A stretch of 64,000 nt of DNA from Gaetbulibacter_B jejuensis (GTDB taxonomy: Bacteria; Bacteroidota; Bacteroidia; Flavobacteriales; Flavobacteriaceae): contig NZ_BAAAGF010000001.1 in assembly GCF_039524015.1 (NCBI RefSeq), positions 806,001 through 870,000 on the forward strand, read 5' to 3'. The translations under genes were made by a program, and so were the position numbers. Each line of letters begins with the position of its first letter. The first letter of the stretch is position 1. This document shows positions 25,293-32,281 of the stretch, piece by piece. Below the pieces are notes generated by a model. That model searched no databases. It had not been told where the DNA came from and saw nothing but the letters and a program-made list of their open reading frames with translations.

Positions 25293-26213
25293 TTAAAGTT
25301 TTACAAGTTTTGATGTAATGGACTCACCGTTTTCGTTTTCTATTTTTACTAAATACATACCTTGAGTTAAACTCGAAATATCATAGCTGTCATTTTTAGT
25401 AAACTCACCAGTAAATGATTTTACTAGTTTTCCAGTAATATCATAGATATGAAGTCCATTTAATGATTTATTAGTTTTGAAAGAATCATTAACTGGGTTT
25501 GGATGTAATTTAATAGGAAAAACATTTACATCATTTATACTTAAGGTTGAAGCATAAGTGTACTCAGTAACAGGTTTCCAGTAAATATTGGCATTTGCGG
25601 CTCCATTCCAGTCATCAGCAAAATAAACAGAATAACCAGTAATATCAGTATTATTTAATGTGATATTAAAAGCTTCAGCTCCATCGTTTATTGATACTGT
25701 CATAGTATTGACAGAATTTAAAGTAAACTGAAATTTAAAATCAGCATAATTTGTAGAACCTCCAATTGAAGAAGCGTTTATTGTGCCACCATTTGAAACA
25801 ACTTCCCATGGATCATTTGCTCCACTGTTTCCATTTAAGTTTACCTGAACAGCATAGTTACTCACTCTATCGTCCCAAGAAGTTGTTGAAGGATTCGATA
25901 GTAGAGCTACCCCAATTTGTCCATAAGACGCTTGGGTAGCAGAAACAGTAATTGTAAAGCTATCACCAACAGCCATTGTAGAAGGTGTTCCTCCAGGGAG
26001 ACCAGTTTCAGTAAATGATCTCCAAGCTACTGATTGTTTTGCTCCGCCACCATTAGCCCACATACCAAACTCATCAGAGTTTTGGTTAAAATGTCCACCA
26101 CTATCGGAAAAAAATGCGTTATAGTTTTCTGCCTGTTGAGGATACTGAACTGTAGTTTGAGCAAACAAACCAAATGATAAAAAGCTTAAAGCTAAAGTAT
26201 AAAGTTTCTTCAT
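25293..26213 (-). CDS. Secreted T9SS protein of unknown fold in the alpha-glucan operon
   Basis: 306 aa. Signal peptide MKKLYTLALSFLSFGLFAQ. The middle (about 20-215) is rich in Asn, Gly, Ser, Thr and aromatic residues, with predicted beta strands (FTITVSATQASYGQIGVALL; ADFKFQFTLNSVNTMTVSI); I do not recognise a named domain or any glycosidase motif. The last ~75 residues are a type A sorting domain (HPNPVNDSFKTN, YDITGKLVKSF, GMYLVKIENE), closely similar to that of the GH13 amylase gene 12 bp upstream. It is the last gene of the susC operon. A surface glucan-binding or accessory role is inferred from context only. Confidence 0.75.
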   Translation of the reverse strand: MKKLYTLALSFLSFGLFAQTTVQYPQQAENYNAFFSDSGGHFNQNSDEFGMWANGGGAKQSVAWRSFTETGLPGGTPSTMAVGDSFTITVSATQASYGQIGVALLSNPSTTSWDDRVSNYAVQVNLNGNSGANDPWEVVSNGGTINASSIGGSTNYADFKFQFTLNSVNTMTVSINDGAEAFNITLNNTDITGYSVYFADDWNGAANANIYWKPVTEYTYASTLSINDVNVFPIKLHPNPVNDSFKTNKSLNGLHIYDITGKLVKSFTGEFTKNDSYDISSLTQGMYLVKIENENGESITSKLVKL

Positions 26214-26225
26214 GAGTTATAGGTG

Positions 26226-29066
26226 TTAGTTAATAATTAGTTTTCTAGTTGTAGTGTTAGAATTACTTTCTAATTTAACCATATACAATCCTTGAGACAG
26301 ATTAGAAACATTAAACTCGTGATTTTTTTCGAATCCTCCATCAAAAGTGTAGATCAGTTTACCAGTGGTGTTATAAATCAAAACTTTATCAAGTGTTTTA
26401 TTAGTTTTGAAAGAGTTTGAAGTAGGATTTGGGAACATTTTAAGAGTTGATAGTGATGAGAAATCTTCAACGCTTAAAGTTGAAGCTTGGTTTCCATAAA
26501 TTCTAAATTCTCCAGCAGGAATGTTGATAGTAGCAGTAGTACTTGAAACAGTAATTGTTGTGCTGCCTGAATCATCCATTAAATCATACCAAGTCCCAGT
26601 GTAAGGAAAATCAGGAACAATGTTTTGAGCAGTTACATCAAAATTTGCTAATATAACTACGTTTTTCAAACTAGTTGATGGAAGCGCATCATCCCAAATA
26701 TAGATTCGAGGTGTCGTATCTCCAGAATCTATTGAATAGTTGCCTTCAAATACATCTTCGTTGATTTTTAATTCATTTAACCTAGCCCAATCGTTATAAA
26801 TTTGACTTCTGTTAGTATCACCAATCCAGTTATTAACCCATTGAGGTTGTGGTTTGGTGTCTAGTTTACAGTCACCATCAGTACCTCCTGGTTCGTTAAC
26901 TGTGCCATTGTTGCAGGTGAAAATTGAGTTTTCCATGCCTAATTCACCAAAATGCCAAATCATTTTTGGACCAGGAATAGTAAGTGTAACAGCTCCAAGA
27001 GCAGACATTCTTTCAAGTGCAGTGTTAAGATTTGTAATATCATATCCTCCACTACTATTACCAAATTGAAGGTTTTTATACATTAAGCGTTCTTCATCAT
27101 GACTTTCAGCATAACCAACTACTCTAGGAGCATTAAAACCTCTTGCAACGTGACCCATTCTGTTAATATCTGCAGGATAGCCCATTGTAAGCTCGTTGTA
27201 ATCATGGTTCATAATTCCCCACATCATAATACCTTTATCTTCATTCAATCTGTAATTAGCCCATTCTTGTTCTTCGTTATCTTGACCTAAGTGTTCAAAA
27301 ATTACATAATGAGTATCATCTAAACTCCAAGAATAATCGGCATATTGCTTTAAAATATCTACACGATCTTGTTGGTAAGTGTTTGTACAACCTTCGTTAT
27401 TTTCACAGTTTTGTGTAAATCCTTTTGTTAAATCCCAGCGAAAACCATCAATGTTAAATTCTTCTATCCAATGTTTTACAACTCTTTCAACATAATATTG
27501 AGTTCTTGTTTGCTGATGATTAAAATCAGAACCTACGCTGTAACTATGTTTTGCAACTTGATTAAAATATGGGTTTTCGCTACTTGGTTCTCCCCAACCA
27601 TCACCATCAGGATCGTCCATCCACATACGTACCATTGGGTTTCTTCCAAATGCATGGTTTAAAGCAATATCAAGAATTACTGCAATTCCATTTTGATGGA
27701 AAACATCTACTAATTCCTTGAACTTTTCTTCAGTGCCATAAAATTTATCTAAAGCCATGTGGAATGAAGTATTGTATCCCCAACTTTCATTGCCTTCAAA
27801 TTCCATTACAGGCATTAATTGAATTGCGTTAACGTTAAGGTCTTTAAAATAATCGACCTTGTCAATTAAGTCTTGAAAATTTCTGTCTTGGTCAAAATCG
27901 CGTACTAATACCTCATAGATGATTAAATCTTCTTTTTTAGGTTTTTGAAAGTTAGTTACTTGCCACGCATAAGGTGTTTGACCAGTTTCTAAAACAGTTA
28001 CTTCGCGCTCTTGACCTTCAGGGTAGGCAGGCAAGTTAGGGTATGTAGTAGCAGAAATCCATGGATCATCAAAAGGAGATAGTACTAGTGTTGAATAAGG
28101 GTCTGCTGTTTTAACTAATTTAGGTGAACCAGCAATAGGGTTTAAGCTACCAACCCAATATTGATAAGTTTCTATTTGGCCAGAAGTTAAACCATTTAAT
28201 TGTACCCAAAATTTACTAGAGCTTGGGTCTTTTTTCATTGCATGAGCAGAGGTTGGCTCCCAATTATTAAAACTTCCTGCTACATAAACAAAATCTTTAT
28301 TAGGTGCATCGATAACTAATGTAGCTATTGTAGGGTCACTATCATTATAATTTATTCCGTCTTCAAGGTTTGAAGGTATACTTTCTTCAATAGTGCTATT
28401 TACTAGAATTAAAAAAGAACGAGAAGTAGTTGCAGCACCTTGAGTAACTACTAATTCGCAATATTGATTTTCGGTTAATCCAGAAAACAAATAACCGTTG
28501 TAAAATGTTGTATTGTTTTGAGTGTGTATACTAACTCCATTAGCAAATAATTCGTAGTTAGCAGGACCATTACTGTTTTGGGCTAAAATTTGTGTGCCAC
28601 CACCATTGTCAACTATAATAACACCGTTAGCACTAGGTGCAGGATTAATCATAGTTACTTGAAAAGCACCTACACTAATTTCAAGATCAACGGTTTGTTG
28701 AGATCCGTCGTCGCTTCTAAAAACAACATTAATTGAGGTGATAGAACCTGTAGGGTTATTGTAAAAATCTCTTATTGTTGGCGTTAGGTCTAGTTCGTAG
28801 ATATTTCCTGAAACAAGAGTTAAAGCTGGTTGTGTGCTGTTGCTTCCCCAAGTACCAATAACATTCTGCCATTGATCAGTATCATCTAAAGTTACACCAG
28901 TATGAGCATAAATAGTTCCAGAATAAGACTCTAATCCTGTTCCTGTTTTATCAAACAAAAGTGTTGCAGAGTCATTTTCTTCTGGGTTAGTTCCTCCTTG
29001 CCATGAAAGTTGCGCATGTAAACTTGTAAAAGCAAGTAAGAAAAGGAAAAGTAAAGTTTTTTTCAT
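26226..29066 (-). CDS. T9SS-exported GH13 alpha-amylase with CBM48-like domain
   Basis: 946 aa. Signal peptide 1-19. Beta-rich N-terminal domains (about 20-225), then an E-set/CBM48-like module at about 245-330 (DFVYVAGSFNNWEPTSAHAM). The GH13 barrel (about 375-780) has LDIALNHAFG, nucleophile Asp545 in GFRWDLTKG, acid/base Glu591 in VIFEHLGQ and Asp657 in ESHDEER. A type A sorting domain (about 875-946: FPNPTSNSFKTN, YNTTGKLIYTF, GLYMVKLES) predicts transport to the cell surface, so this is the likely SusG-like enzyme that cuts starch outside the cell. It follows susE after an 82-bp gap that contains a hairpin. Confidence 0.92.
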   Translation of the reverse strand: MKKTLLFLFLLAFTSLHAQLSWQGGTNPEENDSATLLFDKTGTGLESYSGTIYAHTGVTLDDTDQWQNVIGTWGSNSTQPALTLVSGNIYELDLTPTIRDFYNNPTGSITSINVVFRSDDGSQQTVDLEISVGAFQVTMINPAPSANGVIIVDNGGGTQILAQNSNGPANYELFANGVSIHTQNNTTFYNGYLFSGLTENQYCELVVTQGAATTSRSFLILVNSTIEESIPSNLEDGINYNDSDPTIATLVIDAPNKDFVYVAGSFNNWEPTSAHAMKKDPSSSKFWVQLNGLTSGQIETYQYWVGSLNPIAGSPKLVKTADPYSTLVLSPFDDPWISATTYPNLPAYPEGQEREVTVLETGQTPYAWQVTNFQKPKKEDLIIYEVLVRDFDQDRNFQDLIDKVDYFKDLNVNAIQLMPVMEFEGNESWGYNTSFHMALDKFYGTEEKFKELVDVFHQNGIAVILDIALNHAFGRNPMVRMWMDDPDGDGWGEPSSENPYFNQVAKHSYSVGSDFNHQQTRTQYYVERVVKHWIEEFNIDGFRWDLTKGFTQNCENNEGCTNTYQQDRVDILKQYADYSWSLDDTHYVIFEHLGQDNEEQEWANYRLNEDKGIMMWGIMNHDYNELTMGYPADINRMGHVARGFNAPRVVGYAESHDEERLMYKNLQFGNSSGGYDITNLNTALERMSALGAVTLTIPGPKMIWHFGELGMENSIFTCNNGTVNEPGGTDGDCKLDTKPQPQWVNNWIGDTNRSQIYNDWARLNELKINEDVFEGNYSIDSGDTTPRIYIWDDALPSTSLKNVVILANFDVTAQNIVPDFPYTGTWYDLMDDSGSTTITVSSTTATINIPAGEFRIYGNQASTLSVEDFSSLSTLKMFPNPTSNSFKTNKTLDKVLIYNTTGKLIYTFDGGFEKNHEFNVSNLSQGLYMVKLESNSNTTTRKLIIN

Positions 29067-29087
29067 GGTTTATTAATTTTAAGAAAT

Positions 29088-29117
29088 AAAAGGTCATGGT
29101 AAATGCCACAACCTTTT
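29088..29117 (-). terminator. Intercistronic hairpin between susE and the amylase
   Basis: On the minus strand AAAAGGT pairs with ACCTTTT and an inner GG/CC-containing stem with wobble pairs extends it; several T follow. It could act as a partial terminator or mRNA-stabilising hairpin that makes susCDE more abundant than the amylase mRNA. Confidence 0.5.
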
Positions 29118-29148
29118 ATCTAAATCTTTAATTAATTTGGTATGACTT

Positions 29149-30351
29149 TTATTCTAAAGTAATGGTCATATTGTTATCATCGATGGTTAAGGTGTAAGTT
29201 CCAGATGTACCAACAAAAGCAAAGTTATTGTCACCATCCATTGCATCTACTAAATTAGCATCGATAGTATAACCAGCATCTACATACCAAGGATAGTTTC
29301 TGCCTGAAGCCCAATCACCATCAACAGTAAAAAATCTAAAGTTGTTGTTTGGTTCTGCACCACCAAGGTTTTGCAATTCTACAGAAACCGAATATACACC
29401 ATCTCCTGAGCAAAGTACATTAACAGGAGTTGCCCATCCCCAACCTGCAGTTGGTAATCCTGCTCCAACACCATAAAGTCTTTCAAATTCACATACACCT
29501 AATGGTTGTGGATCGTCTAATGTTATAGTTTTGTTAGCTGAATCAATTTCTAAATAGTAAGTACCAGTTGTACCAACAAAAGCAAAGTTGTTATCACCAT
29601 CCATTGCATCTTCAAAGTTAGCATCTATGGTATAGCCTTCATCAATAAACCAAGGGTAGTTTCTACCAGAAGCCCAATCTCCTTCTACAGTAAAGAATCT
29701 AAAGTTGTTATTTGGTTCAGCACCACCAAGGTTTTGAAGGTTTACATTTGCACCATAAACACCATCTCCAATACAGTTAAAGCTTTCAGGAGTTGTCCAT
29801 CCCCAACCAGCGCTTGGTAGTCCAGCTCCAACACCCCAAAGTTGGTCGAATTCGCAAACAGGTTCTCCACTGGCTGCTTCAGGTAAAACAAGTGTTAATG
29901 CTTGAGAAGGTGTAAGTAATTCTTCAGAAGAGTCAGCTCCTATAAAAGCACGAACTCTAAAAGAAACTGTTCCTGTGTCAGGGTTCTCAGTGCTTGGGTC
30001 ATTGTCTAAACCTGCTTCACTTGCAAAACCTAATAAGTCACCAATAGTTAACGTGTATTCATTTGCACTGGTAGAACCTAATACTTCCATATCAGTAAAA
30101 TCTCCAGTGATTGATTTTTGCATTTCGTAAGTAACATTAGTTGGAATGTCAAAATTTGCATCATCCCAAGTAAATCTTTCACCTAGATTACTAGATGTAG
30201 CTGTTGTTAATGTGTATTCAGACAAGAATGAGTTAGAAAATGTAAACTCTCCTGTTGGTTGTGCAATATAAGTAAGGCTATCATCGCTTTCGCAAGCATT
30301 AAAGCCAATTACACTTATAATCAATAATGCTAAAATTTTTATATTTTTCAT
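29149..30351 (-). CDS. susE: SusE/SusF-type starch-binding lipoprotein with duplicated domain
   Basis: 400 aa. Lipobox VIGFNAC with Cys20, followed by ESDDS, the acidic surface-export signal of Bacteroidota lipoproteins. An N-terminal SusE domain (about 28-155) is followed by two tandem copies of a ~115-residue domain (about 165-280 and 286-400), both with VGAGLP.AGWGW, LQNLGGAEPNNNFRFFTV, GDWASGRNYPW and AMDGDNNFAFVGT. Trp and Asn-rich loops are consistent with glucan-binding sites, and a Cys pair in each copy (166/193, 287/314) could form a disulfide. It binds alpha-glucan at the cell surface beside SusC/SusD. The start lies 16 bp after the susD stop. Confidence 0.88.
   Translation of the reverse strand: MKNIKILALLIISVIGFNACESDDSLTYIAQPTGEFTFSNSFLSEYTLTTATSSNLGERFTWDDANFDIPTNVTYEMQKSITGDFTDMEVLGSTSANEYTLTIGDLLGFASEAGLDNDPSTENPDTGTVSFRVRAFIGADSSEELLTPSQALTLVLPEAASGEPVCEFDQLWGVGAGLPSAGWGWTTPESFNCIGDGVYGANVNLQNLGGAEPNNNFRFFTVEGDWASGRNYPWFIDEGYTIDANFEDAMDGDNNFAFVGTTGTYYLEIDSANKTITLDDPQPLGVCEFERLYGVGAGLPTAGWGWATPVNVLCSGDGVYSVSVELQNLGGAEPNNNFRFFTVDGDWASGRNYPWYVDAGYTIDANLVDAMDGDNNFAFVGTSGTYTLTIDDNNMTITLE
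29152..29859 (-). repeat. Tandem domain duplication within susE
   Basis: Repeat copy A covers 29512-29859 and copy B 29152-29496. Long stretches of the two protein copies are identical or nearly so, including LQNLGGAEPNNNFRFFTV, but DNA and protein differences are spread along the length, so the duplication is real and not very old rather than an assembly artefact. Confidence 0.85.
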
Positions 30352-30367
30352 TGTTTAGATTTTTTAA

Positions 30368-32269
30368 TTAGTAACCTTCGTTTTGCTGTAAGTTAGGGTT
30401 TGTTAATATGGTATTACTTGGGATTGGGAATACATTTCTAAATGAACTTGTAGAAACTCCGTTTGGTTGATTCCCTTTCCAAGGCCATAAATAATCAGAT
30501 GTTGTAAAATAGTCGTATCTAATCAAGTCTGTACGTCTTTGACCTTCCCAGTATAATTCTCTTGAGCGTTCATCAAGGATGAAATCTTCATCTAAATCAC
30601 CAATGGAAATATTTCCAGATGAGTTACCATAAGCACGTTCTCTTAATTCATTTATTAAATTAACTGATTGTTGATCTGCTGCTCCATCTCTTCGTATTAC
30701 TGCTTCAGCATAATTTAAGTAGATTTCTGCCAGACGTATTACAGGTATATCTGTATCAACAAATTCACCACTACTATCATTTCCTTGGCTTCCACTTGAG
30801 TCAATGTTTTTAAATTTAGTAGTTGCGTAACCATTACTAAAAGGAGGGATGCTCTCAATTTCAAGCTCTTGTCCATCTGTATAGAACATTCCTCTCATGT
30901 CTCCAGAAGGAACTATTTCGGTAATAGAATATGTTAAACCATCTAAATCCATTGTTATAAGATAAGTTCCATCAGCAGCTATAGGTATGTTTGCTCCACC
31001 TGGCTCTAAAGTGCCATCAGTATCATTGTCTCCATAGTTTTGCCCCCAATCTTCATTAAATCTGAATTTTAATTCACCAGAAGTTAAGTTAGCGTAAAGG
31101 GCATATTGATTAGTTGCAGTTTCAAACATTTCCATGTCTGGACCATCCCAACTATTTTCAGTTGCATCACCTACAAGTCCCCAATCAGATAATGTTCCTC
31201 CTAAAGAGCCGTTTAAGTTGTCGATATCAATCTCTCCAGTCTCAAATTTATTAACTAAGTTTTTGGTAACTCGAAGGCCTCCCCAACCACCATTAACGCC
31301 GTAAGCTGTAGGATCCATTGAACCACCAATTGCTGCATGAACTAAGAAAGTGGTTCCTCCGTAGGTTTGCGATTGTAGACCGTCAAAGTTAAGTGTGAAA
31401 ATGAATTCGTTTTGAGCTCCATTAGTATCATTGTCTGCTAAGAATAATTCGTCATAAGCTGTTCCGTTACCATTAGCATCATTCATGTTAATTGTGTAAC
31501 TAGAGTTTATAACATTGTTTGAAAATGTAACACAGTCATTATAACGAGGAACTCCTGTCCAAACTTCAGCATTTAAATATAGCTTAGATAGTAATGCCCA
31601 AGCAGCTACTTTATCCACTCTTCCATATTCGTTAGATTCTGGTAAAAGATCTTGTATTGCAAGAAGTTCTTCTTCAATAAAGTTGAATACTTCTTCTCTT
31701 GTATTTTGAGTAGGAAGTGTTGTAGAAATTTCGGTTAAAACAGGTACATTACCATAAAAATCGGCTAGGTTATAATAAGCAAAAGCTCGTAGAAATCTAG
31801 CTTCAGCAATATAGGTTTGCACTACGTCATCACTTAAGTTACTTGCGTTTTGAATAAATGAGTTACAAAACGACACTTCTTGTGCTAAACGTAAATACAT
31901 AGCACCTGTGAAATCGTTACTTGCAGACCAGTATTGTCCATGTAAATCAGGTAAACCTGGATCTCCCCAACCTACAACAGCATGATCGGTAGTTAATTCA
32001 TTTAGGTTAAATAACATTCTAGAATATTGAGAGAAACCTTCATCAATTTCAGAGATGTCAGGGTTTCCAGCCGGACCATCTTGTCCAGTAAGTGCTAAAC
32101 TTGCATAAAGTTTTGCTAGAGCGCTTTGAGCTTCAGTAGCATTTGCGAATACATCTAATTCAGAAAAGATATCTGGATCAGTAGGTAATTGGTCTAAATC
32201 ATCATGACATGATACCATGGCAGATGATATAGCTACTATACAAATTAGTTGTTTAATTATATTTTTCAT
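30368..32269 (-). CDS. susD: SusD/RagB lipoprotein with an embedded SusE/F-type binding domain
   Basis: 633 aa, longer than the usual 500-560. Lipobox SAMVSC with Cys21 and then HDDLD, an acidic surface-export signal. The SusD fold is seen in the N-terminal helices (LDQLPTDPDIF; YIAEARFLRAFAYYNLADFYG; the TPR-like VAAWALLSKLYLNAEVW) and in the C-terminal IRLAEIYLNYAEAVIRRDG, LDERSRELYWEGQRRTDLIR and FPIPSNTILTNPNL. Residues about 358-452 interrupt it with SDWGLVGDATENSWDGPD, GELKFRFNEDWGQNYGD and ADGTYLITMDLDGLTYSI, which matches the SusE/SusF outer-membrane starch-binding domain. SusD forms the lid of SusC and binds the glycan. The gene lies between susC (12 bp) and susE (16 bp). Confidence 0.92.
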   Translation of the reverse strand: MKNIIKQLICIVAISSAMVSCHDDLDQLPTDPDIFSELDVFANATEAQSALAKLYASLALTGQDGPAGNPDISEIDEGFSQYSRMLFNLNELTTDHAVVGWGDPGLPDLHGQYWSASNDFTGAMYLRLAQEVSFCNSFIQNASNLSDDVVQTYIAEARFLRAFAYYNLADFYGNVPVLTEISTTLPTQNTREEVFNFIEEELLAIQDLLPESNEYGRVDKVAAWALLSKLYLNAEVWTGVPRYNDCVTFSNNVINSSYTINMNDANGNGTAYDELFLADNDTNGAQNEFIFTLNFDGLQSQTYGGTTFLVHAAIGGSMDPTAYGVNGGWGGLRVTKNLVNKFETGEIDIDNLNGSLGGTLSDWGLVGDATENSWDGPDMEMFETATNQYALYANLTSGELKFRFNEDWGQNYGDNDTDGTLEPGGANIPIAADGTYLITMDLDGLTYSITEIVPSGDMRGMFYTDGQELEIESIPPFSNGYATTKFKNIDSSGSQGNDSSGEFVDTDIPVIRLAEIYLNYAEAVIRRDGAADQQSVNLINELRERAYGNSSGNISIGDLDEDFILDERSRELYWEGQRRTDLIRYDYFTTSDYLWPWKGNQPNGVSTSSFRNVFPIPSNTILTNPNLQQNEGY

Positions 32270-32281
32270 AAGTCAATTTTT

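Noticed and set aside
29152..29859. SusE repeat as an assembly artefact
   Set aside because: The copies differ at many positions along their length, so they are a true duplication.
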